Source of the DNA: Tanypteryx hageni
Taxonomy: Eukaryota; Arthropoda; Insecta; Odonata; Petaluridae
Assembly: GCA_028673005.1 (NCBI GenBank)
Contig: CM054120.1
Span: 60,324,057 to 60,388,056, forward strand
Reading direction: 5' to 3'
DNA: 64,000 nt
Shown here: positions 35,430 through 45,758 of the stretch, piece by piece
Numbering within the stretch: the stretch's first letter is position 1
Layout of the letters: every line of letters begins with the position of its first letter
Notes under the pieces: model-generated
The model's input: only the letters and a program-made list of their open reading frames with translations
The model's database searches: none
What the model was told of the DNA's origin: nothing
Position numbers and translations under genes: made by a program

Positions 35430-35500
35430 TCCTCATAAGGATTCGAACCGGGTGTCGTACGTCGTAGTTAACACCCTAACCACTACACCACCGGCTCCCC
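35430..35500 (-). repeat. tRNA-derived SINE head (copy A)
   Basis: Minus strand: GAGCCGGTGGTGTAGTGGTT (A-box) and, 35 bases later, CCGGTTCGAATCC (B-box), followed by GAGGATTTTTTCC. The T-tail word matches the copies at 3391 and 3548. Acceptor arms do not pair. The non-tRNA body may extend to about 35240. Confidence 0.65.
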
Positions 35501-35556
35501 CGCAATACAAATTAAAATAATCGATAACATATTTAAAGGTCATTGTTTGGCTAATC

Positions 35557-36284
35557 ATTGGGCATGCAAAGAAAATGCTGTTAATATCCCCGAACGCTCT
35601 CGAGCGTTTTAGACCAATAACTGAAAATTCTCAAATGTCAAGAATGGATGAATAAATGAGAAATATATTGCTTGAAAAAGATGTCACAGATCTGGAGAAA
35701 CGGATAAAATATAAAGAAATTTTGCAAAAATATTTTAGTCTGGTGGCGAAAGGAAAAAACCTATATACTTACCAATAACGAAATTTAAAGATGATGATGA
35801 GATAAATCCAAAAAGCGCTGAGACGAGACCTCGTGGTAATATGACTGAAGAGCGGAGGAGCGACGCGTTTGCAGATAATTAAATTTTAAGCTCGGTACCG
35901 TAAACATTCCGGAGAAAAACACAATTGTTTCACGAAGAGCTTTTACGCAGCAATATTGTTTCTTGGGATGAGCGAGGTGTTATAAGCGCTCATGGGCGAG
36001 TTCTCCCATACTCGAAAATAACAGATTTGGTCAACGACGTGATAAGGTCTCGTAAACACAGCAATCACGAATGTTGGGAAATATTCTGCACCGCTTTAAG
36101 AGAGTTAAATATACCTCAAGAATATATAGGTAATAGAAGAAGTTGGTCATTCATTCGTCAAAGAACATCCGATTCGTTTGAAGCAACTCCGCCATCAACT
36201 CATCATACGAAAAAACATAATCACGTTATTCGCCTTACAAAATTAAAAGGTGGACAAAATTTCGTTTACAATGAGAATCTCTGA
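35557..36284 (+). pseudogene. Conserved Polinton protein of unknown role (right arm A)
   Basis: Inverted homologue of 15077-15806. The ATG has become ATT at 35557, and a TGA follows SRMDE. A frameshift near 35770 moves it to LPITKFKDDDEINPKSAE, and stops follow before the open C-terminal part (35925-36284: LLRSNIVSWDERGVIS, LNIPQEYIGNRR). Homology between the arms begins only about 20 bases upstream, at 35538. Confidence 0.65.
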
Positions 36285-37194
36285 AACGTATTTTAACCCG
36301 GCAAATCCTGCGGGGTTCTCAGGCGCTCGAGCTCCAATGAGTGAAATGCGTGGAAAATATACATCAAAAGAAGTTAAGCATTAGCTAGAAGGGGAAGAAA
36401 CATACACGCTTCACAAGCCAATCCGTAGAAATTTTTTGAGAAATCGGTATTTTGTGACCACGAAAGACCAAGTTTGGCAAGCCGATCTCAACGACATGCG
36501 GTCATTGAAAAAGTATAATGATGGTTATAATTACCTACATACAGTGAGCGATGTCTTTAGTAAATATGCTTGGGGAATACCTTTGAAGGGCAGAAAAGGT
36601 TCACACGTGAAGAAGGCATTTCAACAAAATTTTCGCAAAAGTAAATGTAAACCGTTGCATCTCCAAACGGACAAGGAAACAGAATTCAGATCGAGATTGG
36701 TGAGAAAATTTTTCAAAGAGAAAAATATAAAAAACTATGTAACACAGAATCCCGATGTGAAAGCTAGTGTTGTGGAACGCTTTTACCGCACTCTTAAAAT
36801 AAGAATGTGGCGTTATTTTACACAACGCTATATTACCGTCATTTCAAAACTACTACAAGGCTATAACAATGCAACGCACACTTCCATTAAAATGGCGCCT
36901 GTAAATGTCAATGATGAAAATATTTACGAAGTTTGGAAAAATTTTTGCGGTGTAATAAATCGTGCAAAACATAAGCCACCGTGTTACAACGTTAGAGATC
37001 TAGTGAGAATAGGTAGGGAAATATCTAAGTTCGATAAAGGTTATAACAATAACTGGTCAGAAGAGGGGTTCAAAATAAAAAAGGTTATTAAGAGATCGAT
37101 AGTGGTATATATCATCGAAGACCTTTGTGGTAATGAAATTGAAGGTACGTTTTACGAGCCTGAATTACAACGCATCCGAGTCCGCCCCATGTAA
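36271..37194 (+). pseudogene. Polinton integrase (right arm A), one amber stop
   Basis: The ATG at 36271 opens a frame that runs to 37194 with a single interruption, TAG at 36382-36384, where the left arm has Trp (KHWLEGEE). Catalytic Asp (WQADLNDM), Asp (LQTDKETEF) and Glu (VVERFYRTLK) are present, as is the C-terminal YEPELQRIRV. At about 307 residues it is close to the usual size. It is the best preserved integrase in the window. Confidence 0.9.
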
Positions 37195-37334
37195 TTACAC
37201 AAAATAGATAAAATTATGGCGTACAAGTGAAAAGGTGTTAGACGTGAAGCGTTCGTCATGTGGAGAGGCTATTCCGAAAGTATTAAATCGTGGGTTAAAA
37301 TTAAGGATATAAAACAAAATAGTTCAAATAATAG

Positions 37335-38111
37335 AGGAGTTTTATTTTACATTGCCGAGTAATAGCTCACGCCACTCGTTCACAAATAATAGTACAACTA
37401 AATTCAGAACTTTGTTGCATCGACGTATCGAATTAAAAGGTCGATGGGCTGCGGGCGTCGTGGAATTTCAATATCCTTGTTCTCTTCTCACTGTTAGTAA
37501 CAACAACAACACTATTCGGATATGGGAAGAAAAAGGTGATTCCGTAATATTAAAATAATAACCTGGAAATTACGAAACTATTCATGATATAGTTTGTGAA
37601 ATTAATGAAAAAGAAAAGATTTCTTCGAGGTAGAAGAGAATACAGGACTTGTCAAAATAATATCAGCCGAAGAAAAGAAATAAAAATCACGGACGTCAAT
37701 AATTTTCACACCAAGATTTATAACATTGAGAAAGTTAAGCTAACGTTTTCACCGAGGCTGGCTCTTCAACTAGGTTTTGATCCGAGAATCGATGTGACTA
37801 GTGGCAATATTTCAAACCATCCTGCAAATATTTTCTTAGCGTTTCCACATCAAATGTTCATTTACTGCGATATTGTGGAATCTCAAATCGTTGGAGATAC
37901 ATGTAACCCGCTTATAAGTATCGCGAAGATGGATACCAAGAAGTACGTTTATTGGACTCAAAAAATGCTTATATTTGACGCACCGCACTATGTACTCATG
38001 TTGCGTCGCGAGTTCGATTGCATAGAAATAGATATAAGAGACGATACGGGTGAGCCTATACCATTTGAGTCTGAGACGTCGTGGGTTAAACTTTTATTTC
38101 GTAAAATATAA
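37335..38111 (+). pseudogene. Polinton penton-like capsid protein (right arm A)
   Basis: The N-terminal part from EFYFTLPSNSS has lost its ATG through a small change. A stop follows VILK at 37558. The C-terminal part (37596-38111) is open for 171 residues with LALQLGFDPRIDV, MFIYCDIVESQIVGD and IRDDTGEPIPFE. It lies between integrase and major capsid. Confidence 0.75.
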
Positions 38112-38130
38112 AGATGGTTAGGACGGTTAG

Positions 38131-38900
38131 ATGTACATCGATCTTCCCCAAAAGCTACTGCAAGTCACGTGAGGAATCATAAAAACAAGACGGGACAGAA
38201 ACAACGCTCGAACATCAAGTAGAACATGTAAATAACTTTTTACACAGCATCTTCTCACAATTTGATGCGTACATGAATCAGAAATTGGTTACTCAGCCAA
38301 GTAATACTTATCATTATGGGTCTTATATCGAAACGGCTCTCAATTATGGCCTCGCTGCTAAAAAATCACATTTGACGGTGTCGAGCTTCGTGTTAAGTTG
38401 ATTCGCTCAAGTGACAATTTCTGTCTGCTGGGTGATTCAAATTATGCAAAAATAAAAATACTTGACACTACTCTTATGGTAAGGCGTGTTCGAATCAACC
38501 CCACAGTTCTTATTGAGCATAGTAGAACGCTGGAGAAAACAACGGCCAAATACCCTCTAACGAGGGTTGATGTAAAAGTTCTCACAATCTCCTCAGGAAT
38601 ACAAAGGAAAATAATCGATAACATAATTATAGGTCAAGTGCCAAGAGGTGTATAATAAGTTTGTGACCAATCGGTGCTTTAATGGTGAAATAACATTAAA
38701 CCCGTTTAATTTCCAACACTTTAAAATGACACACCTGTCCCTCTATATCGACGGACAGCAAATACCATCAAAACCGTAACAAACTGACTATACGGATGAT
38801 AAATTATGTGTGGGGGCGTAACAGACACTGTTCAGCAGTACTGGAATCCGTTTACTGAGTGAAGGGAATTCGATTTCGCGGGAACAGTATCCCCACGAAT
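38131..38900 (+). pseudogene. Polinton major capsid protein (right arm A), deleted and frameshifted
   Basis: Starts at MYIDLP, like the other copies, then loses frame. A deletion after KKSH removes the segment the 46-kb copy keeps up to LLLNGV. It resumes at 38398 (IRSSDNFCLLGDSNYAKIKI, LMVRRVRINPTVLIEHSRTL) and has further stops through LSLYIDGQQIPSKP. It ends abruptly at the SREQYPH position, joined to the C-terminal end of an unidentified frame that precedes the protease. Confidence 0.78.
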
Positions 38901-39008
38901 ACGAAATTTTATTTTCCAAAGGGTTTAAAAAAACAGAATATTTATCCCAAATTTGTGCAGAAGGATCAACGATTGATTCAATAAACACATCAGCTACGAC
39001 GAACAATA

Positions 39009-39393
39009 ATGAACTCTTACGAATTGAAAACAATTTTCAACAACGTAAAATCTTTTAAAAATATTCACACACGTATTCGCTTCGGATAACCTACCAATGC
39101 GCACTGAATGCCCGTACGCATACGTGACGAGCACCGATCCTCGACATAGGGCGGGAGAACATTGCTTATCTTTCTTCATTGACGAGTGTGGCTGTGGAGA
39201 ACCTTTCGATAGTTACGGATTACCGCCGATCATCAAGAATCACCAAAAATTCATCGTAAAATATTCAATTACTTGGACATAATATGACTATCCTCTTCAG
39301 AGGTACACATCCGATGTTTGCGGGATGTATTGTGTTGTTTATCATTAATTCAGATGCCATGGGCTAGAAAAGAAGGCTATGTTAAAATATTGA
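39009..39393 (+). pseudogene. Adenovirus-type cysteine protease of Polinton (right arm A)
   Basis: Read from the ATG at 39009 with one frameshift near 39065: THVFASDNLPMRTECPYAY, then PRHRAGEHCLSFFIDECG with the catalytic His and acidic residue, FDSYGLPP, and after a TAA (39280) YTSDVCGMYC with the catalytic Cys. The order His, Asp/Glu, Cys and the spacing fit the C5-like capsid-maturation protease of Polintons. Two in-frame TAA codons and the frameshift make it inactive. No protease is visible in the minus-strand Polinton copies. Confidence 0.78.
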
Positions 39394-40219
39394 GCGATAA
39401 TATGTGGTTCATCCAACTCCTTCGAATCATAAAACAACCTGAAATGTCTCTCCCATCTGGGACCTCGGGTACGAGCCGATTGGAGACCTCAACAGTTTAG
39501 ACAGAGGATTTAGAAAATGATGATGATGAGCAAACACACCTATTAAGCCATAAAGGCTTTGTAATCTTTCCTTTTCCTTATTTATGTCAATGAACTCTTT
39601 TTTATTAATTATAATAAAAAAGTGGTATTTCCATATGAGAAAAAATAAATTGTAATAATCGATATCGATTCCAAATCGAACGATTTATACGGAGTTACAT
39701 AACTCTATACGTTATTTTGCTTTTCGATGGTTAACAAAATCAAACATTTCTTTAAAAACATCACCTATCAATTTGTATAAGTGTCATTATGTATATTTCG
39801 CATGTCAACCTTTCTATTTATGTTAAGCGGTGATAAACCTCCAGTAATCTAACTCAGAATAAAAATATATGCAAACTGATACAATATCAATGTTAATACT
39901 CAACATCTTATTAATTTGTTATTGATTAATGGTTTCTAATAGATATAATATAGAAACCCATGGCGCCACGCGGAAATATAAATTTAGTGAAGCCATATCA
40001 TGGCAGTATCCATCATCAGAGATGATGATGATACAGATGTATCAAAGGCCTACTGCATAATGATGATATATTTATACAAAATCTGAAAAGATAAACCCTG
40101 TGGAACGTTTTTTTACATTTTCTTACCACATCAATATAATCTTTTTGGTTTCGAAAAATCTAGTCACCTCAGTGATACTTCAAAAGTTCCTTTACACTCT
40201 TAAACAAATATGCCTAGGG
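39394..40219. other. A+T-rich stretch downstream of protease, no gene
   Basis: Contains ATGATG microsatellite-like words (39515-39530 and 40010-40070) and many AATAAA-type words but no coding signal. The left arm has lost this part. Confidence 0.45.
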
Positions 40220-40500
40220 CAGGGGTATCAAACACGAGGCCCGCTAAGCAAGATACTTCATAATTTGACGCAGCTCAAACTCAAACGTATTTATTTTAGA
40301 ATATTTTTTAAATAATCCGAGAAATTTATTAAATATACACTTCGAAAATATCCGCAGTTTAATTTTCATTTCCATTTTAAAACACTCTACGCAGGTTGGG
40401 TTTTGAATAATGTTCTTATCATTGGATGCGGCCCGCGGATTTGTTGCGGTGCCTTATTGCAGCCCGCAAATTTAGTGCAATGCAATCATATGGCACACGC
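40220..40500 (+). repeat. hAT-like non-autonomous element fragment
   Basis: Starts CAGGGGTATCAAACACGAGG and contains GCGGCCCGCGG and GCAGCCCGC. This is the CAGGGGT...GGCCCGCGG style of hAT-family terminal inverted repeats and derivatives. No matching CCCCTG end was found, so it is partial. The left arm breaks within this repeat (near 12960-13000). Confidence 0.5.
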
Positions 40501-41529
40501 ACAGCCGAGTAACATTTGGTCGTGTCATGCTAACTGGTCTGAAATGTTTTGAAACCGATATCCACAAAATCGTTTATGCATAAAATATCTGAAACTAGGC
40601 TGCTGTTCGTTGCAAAATTTGGAATTATCTAATGTGATAAAATGTCGTGAAATTTCTAAAAGTTCCGCACTCCGCCCTTAAAACGACACGCTTTTATATG
40701 CAAAGCATAGAAATATATTTTAACCGCTTAGTTGAAGTGGAAGCATTTTAAAATATATTTTGCTGAGGTTTACACAGAATTCTAAATCGTATTTCAGAAA
40801 TGCTTTAGTTTGTTTCAATCGGTTCTTAAGGATATTTTTCCTATATACGGTCTTGAACTTCATAAGAATACAAAACGGACTCTTTTCACTTTCTTCACTA
40901 CAATCCAAACTAACTGAACTATAAATTGTACAGATCTCAAAATCAATGATATTTGAGCCAAGTCTGAGTTTATTTAAATGATAAAGATGTCAAATTACCT
41001 TATCAGAGGAATGATAAAAGCCTTAGCATTCGTTGATTACCAAAAATAGGTTTTTAACTGCAGACATCTATATCTATCTACATGTATCTATGTCTAAGCT
41101 GGATTTTTACATTTAATAAACTCGCGTAAAATATAGTGAAATAGCACTTTTTGATAAATGATTATTTGATATTCATTTCTCTCTTTAAATTGACACGTGT
41201 TCGCTCATTTCCTAATCATGGCCTCAGAATCCTCATAAAATTATTTGTTTTACATCGCATTCTCCCTTTCCCTGCAAACGTCCTCTGTCTTATATCTATC
41301 CTCGCCTACCTTCTCACTTTTATTAACCCGTTCTCCCAACCTACTATGGTAGACTAAGACTATCTTCAGCTCTAAAATTCCATGACATTGCCACATAGAG
41401 GAACCGAAGGAAAAGCAGAGACAGCGGTAGGCCACGGTGTCCGAACGTGGATGCTAAGTGGGTGATTGGAATATTTCCTTACAGATCCATCGCTCTAATT
41501 AGTATTGGTTTTCAGAGCTCAATTTAGGC

Positions 41530-41770
41530 TATCATAGTAGACTCCTTTACCACATCCTACTTCACCCACAATTCCTTTACTGCTTTGCAGCATACCGTTT
41601 TCTCTTTTCACCTTTCATTCCTTGTCTCCTTACTACATTTTCACTTTCCTTTCATTCTCTCTCAAATTATCCATCAAACCTCTCTCTCAATTTTTCTTCG
41701 CCTCTCTTACACATACTAATATTTCCCCCTATATCTGTCCTCTCTCATTTCCACCACATCCTTTCATATA
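41530..41770 (+). repeat. Pyrimidine-rich tract, right-arm copy A
   Basis: About 240 bases with very few purines on the plus strand. Inverted counterpart at 11640-11870; direct counterpart at 61351-61591. Confidence 0.5.
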
Positions 41771-42719
41771 TTCTCTCCCTCCTATCTTAGATTAACTATA
41801 TTTTCGTGATGGAGCATCGCGAGCAAGCGAAGAAAAACGAAACATAACCAGAAAAATAATCGCCATACTACCGATAAAAAACGGGACAGTGGGATTTTTT
41901 TGTATTGCTATCATTTATATTTAAAATAAACAAAATCCTCGTAGTTTGAGTTATTTCGTTTTTTAAGTAACGGTCTAATTGAAAAAAACTGTCAAATAAG
42001 AACACCTTAATATTGCATAATATAAAAGAAATCAATCTAGAATAAAAAATTGAAACTTTTTATGCCGATATGCTAATATGAAAACGCTTTTTATTATTCT
42101 AGATTTGTTTAGAATTGCATACTTAAAAATCTTTATGGATTTATAAATACTAAAGATTTCCCCTTTCAAAATTAACGAAACAGTTACACGAATTTAAATT
42201 CACCCAGAAAGGAAGCACTTAAAATGTATTACACTCGAATACTGCTATTTACACTACTGATTATTCGATATAGTCATTGTAATTTTCTGTGATTTTAAAT
42301 TCTGGCATCTATATACCTTTTTCTCACGACTTGATTTGCCAGTCTCTGGGTCCGTTGTTCTTCCCCTTCGTTTTTCCTGTTATTTTCTAGCCTCGCGACT
42401 TAATCCGCCATTTTTAGTGCGTTGTTTGTTGGTTTCAATTGAACGTTTTCTTCTTTTTCTTAGAGTTTGATCTAAACTTTGCGGGTGCGATATACCAATC
42501 TCTAGAATGTAATATTCTGTGGAAGTACTACAGTCACGCGCATTTCACTCCCCTCTTCCGAGCAGCTCTCTTTCCACCTTACCGCCCCTACTGCTGTGCG
42601 CAGGGGAAACAATGTATAGTCAGTAACAAAGTAGCTCACTTCCTTACTTATCGCCCCTACCAAAGTGCGCCGGGTCAACTATGCGTCGGGACATCGTACC
42701 GAAATTCAACTTTGATTTT

Positions 42720-43060
42720 TCTAAAATCGACGATTATTTTCCCGCGATACTTTCGAAAAATATTGAAGCTTACACAAAGGTTTGGTAGTTTCCGACGCTA
42801 ATTTTACTAAAATTCGAAGACTAAAATCGACGTTTATTTTTCATAAAAATCGGTGACGGTTTTCGGCGTTTACTTTATTATATTTTACGAGAATTAGTAG
42901 TTTTCGATTTTATTATTTCCTAAAAAGTGATCACTCTCGTTGTTTTTTTTTCCTAAAAATGGACCACGTGTATCAACGTTCGTTTTTATACATTTAATTG
43001 TTGTTTGTTTTCGACGCATAGTATATTTCTTAAAAGGCGTTATCTAATAACGACGTTTCT
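42720..43060 (+). repeat. CGACG-motif array, right-arm copy A
   Basis: Variants AATCGACGATTATTTT, TCCGACGCTAATTTT, AATCGACGTTTATTTT, TCGGCGTTTACTTT, TCGACGCATAG and AACGACGTTTCTTT follow one another in A+T-rich DNA. Conserved in all three arms. Could be sub-terminal repeats of a transposon end or binding sites. Confidence 0.45.
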
Positions 43061-43777
43061 TTAAATACATTTCTTGGATTTTTATCAAGAATAGTGTTAT
43101 AAATTGAATTCCTTCAAATTAAATATAACTAAAAGTGTATAAATAAGAATAATTTTTTGAAGTTATTAACATTTATAAAGCGCACAAAAATTGTAAAAAT
43201 AAAAATATGACAATTTTTTTTATAATTAACTAAAATAAAACGTACTGAATAAAAAAATAAATTAAATATTTTATAGAGATATTGATTATATAAATGTTGT
43301 GTTGAATTCTTTAGGACATCTGAACTAATTATTGTAATAGCAAAAATTTAATATATCCAATACCTCCATATACATAACCATTTAAATTACTTTTTCATTC
43401 AGTGCAGAGGTTCTAAATGCTTTAGTTAATTTCAGAAATTTTTGCAAGCATAATTATCAAAGAGTACATTTTCTGTATATGACAGCATGCTAGAAAGGAA
43501 GAAAGCCTGGCCCGGCAATGGTTAGTAGAGCTTGTCTCCGCCAGAGCGAAGGAGCTTATACTGTTGCGGCAAAGAACGAAAGTCAATGCATCGTATCGTA
43601 TCGTAAATTTAAAGTGATTTGCCTTGTGAGAGATAAAATTGGAATAAAGAAAGTTAAATTTTAGAAAATTATATTTACGGCAAATGTCTTAAATCTACCA
43701 GACAGCATCGAAAAATATTAAAAATCTATTATTTTCTCGAAACTCATAAAATAAAAATAATTTTTAAACGTCTACAT

Positions 43778-44500
43778 TTGATTTGCAAATCAGTCGGCCT
43801 GGTTGAAATATAATAATTTATTATTTATTTATATGAAGATTATGTACGTCGTATTTGGTTAAAATCCATGACGTCTGTTCTCTAGAAATACGTCTAAAAG
43901 ACATATTATTTCAATTTTTAGTGTGGTATTCCTGTTTTTAGGCTTGCTTTAAACATCTTGATTTCATTATGGTATGTTGTACAAATCTTATATAAAAAAT
44001 TTAATTGAAATTCGTTAAGCCAATTTCTTCCAACTCCATAATAAGTGAAAGAAATTAATTTGTAATTGTGGCATCCCTGATTAGCTGATTGAGTTAAATC
44101 TGCGTTTATTGTTTTCTATATATGTGTATATTATAAATATTAAATTTGTTTGAAAATTTAGAATATATTTCAACAAATGTATGTGTAAAGAAAGGTTTTT
44201 ATTTGATTTATTGTGGTAGCCCTGATTTCTATATCTAAACTAAGCATGTTGATTTTGTTTCTATATGTTACACGCCTCCATACAAAATTTCATTGAATTC
44301 GGTTCAGCCAATTACTTCCAAATTCATAATTACCGAAATGTTTAACGTTGCAATTGTGGCACTCCCGCTTAGTCGATCTTGTCCAAATAATTTATTTTGA
44401 CCATTAATTTTGTGAATATTCTATGTACTAAATTTGGTTGAAATCGGTTTAGCCAATTCTTACCAGATATATACTCGTGCGGAAGTACGTACGGACGGAC
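43778..44500 (+). repeat. Tandem array of about five 145-bp units
   Basis: The landmark GTGG(C/T)A..CC(C/T)G recurs at 43923, 44068, 44213 and 44356 (spacings 145, 145, 143). A second landmark, AATTT..TTGAAA, recurs at about 43853, 43997, 44142, 44286 and 44430. Units are diverged from one another. The last unit ends in GTACGTACGGACGGACGGAT. Satellite-like; no coding frame. Confidence 0.75.
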
Positions 44501-45425
44501 GGATATCACAAAGATAATAGTGCTTTTCAGCAATGACGAAGCTACTAAAAACCATTTACTCTGCATGCTTTATCCCTCGAGTATTTTCATAAAAATACAC
44601 ATTGCTGTTTATTCTCAAAAATGTTAAAAATGCTTTATAAAATCCTCATCGCTTTTTTGTTTCCTTTAAGAATTCGTAAGTTTTAATTTTGGGGTGGCAC
44701 CGGTAGTTTTCCCCCAAAGATATACTGCTACAAATTTGTTTCTTGTCCATCCTTTCACCTCTTCTACCCTCACAAGATCCGTTTCTCGTTTCATTCAACA
44801 CAAAAATGCAATTTGGTGATGCTCGAATATTCGAATATTAATGGAATAAGATTTCATAATATTTCTCGCGCTTGCATCACACTACTAATAAAGTTTAACC
44901 TTCGCTTCATGTTGTTCCTAATAAAGAGTATAATAATTCATTTTTCGATTGAACATCCAATCCACTACGTACCTTCTTAGGCCAACCTTGTTTCATTAAG
45001 TACGAGCGCTTGCTCCTAGGTGGCACGACGTATCTTACATTGAGGTACCCATTTGCCTGCCGGTATTTATAAAAATCCATGCATATAATTATGATAATGA
45101 ATTATTGAAATAGACAGTTAAGAAAAGTGATTATTTTAACTCCTTCAGATAATTTAATCGTCCAATTATCCATTTCTGGGCTTTCTCTATACGTTTGTTC
45201 TTGTCGTAGCACAGCAACTGTCCGGGCAGGATATGAGCCAATAGTTCCAGGGATGAGGTTATATGTAAAATAATATTGAAAATATACTCAATCTCAATTT
45301 TTTTCATAGAGTTTACTCAGTAACTCGTTTGTAATCTGATAAGATATTTTGAAAATATATACTATAGAAGGAAATTTGAGAAAAAACTGTCATTGTCGGT
45401 TAAAATTTAAATTTAATTATTTAAT
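44501..45425. other. Non-coding junction between Polinton copies
   Basis: About 0.9 kb between the satellite end of copy A and the first gene of the second minus-strand Polinton. I find no gene, no inverted repeat and no match to the outer tails. It must hold the boundary of the duplicated block. Confidence 0.4.
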
Positions 45426-45710
45426 TTATTTGTAAAATATATTTTCGTATCTTTTACCGATCGTGTACAACTCTCTTCTAATATCGTTGCAAGTTCCATA
45501 ACCGTCATCCCAATCTATGCCATGACGATGCGATTTCAGCCACTCGTTTTCTCTAACACGTCGAAACCTTAATTTATGTTTTGGATAAGGCGCGCGAATG
45601 ATCCAGTGCCGAAATAAAGACTGGATTTTGCCATGAATTGCCATTACTTTTAAAACGTATCTTCCCTGGTTGTCAATGCATGCTTGGAAATCTACGAAGA
45701 GGTTCGGCAT
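45426..45710 (-). CDS. Uncharacterised arthropod protein, exonuclease-like fragment
   Basis: Starts at an ATG with MPNLFVDFQACIDNQGRY and contains VLKVMAIHGKIQ, FRHWIIRAPYP and the HRHGIDWDDGYG stretch. It resembles a recurring uncharacterised family of arthropod genomes with an opening (V/F)D(I/F)Q and an HHGI.W motif, possibly an RNase H-like nuclease; this is from memory. It follows the major capsid gene by 49 bases on the same strand, a place where the right arms have nothing similar. At 94 codons it is probably a truncated N-terminal half. Confidence 0.5.
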   Translation of the reverse strand: MPNLFVDFQACIDNQGRYVLKVMAIHGKIQSLFRHWIIRAPYPKHKLRFRRVRENEWLKSHRHGIDWDDGYGTCNDIRRELYTIGKRYENIFYK

Positions 45711-45758
45711 CGTACGCAGTTAAAAACCTACTGACTCAAAATGAATTGTTCATATATT

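Larger units (their letters stand above)
32371..44179 (+). repeat. Large direct duplication, copy A
   Basis: This block is repeated at 52194-64000 in the same orientation. The offset is 19823 at the left end, 19822 after a G run at 32630-32640, and 19821 after a one-base loss in integrase. By eye there are about 40-50 differences to the right of 32640 (well under 1%), and a higher rate (4 in about 270) to the left. The right limit is set by the window end, not by loss of homology. Confidence 0.95.

Noticed and set aside
35430..35500. A functional tRNA gene
   Set aside because: A- and B-boxes are good, but the acceptor stem does not pair and the T-stem is poor. The segment recurs as a repeat with a T-rich tail.
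43778..44500. CRISPR array
   Set aside because: Units are 145 bp, contiguous, diverged and without spacers, in a eukaryotic context.
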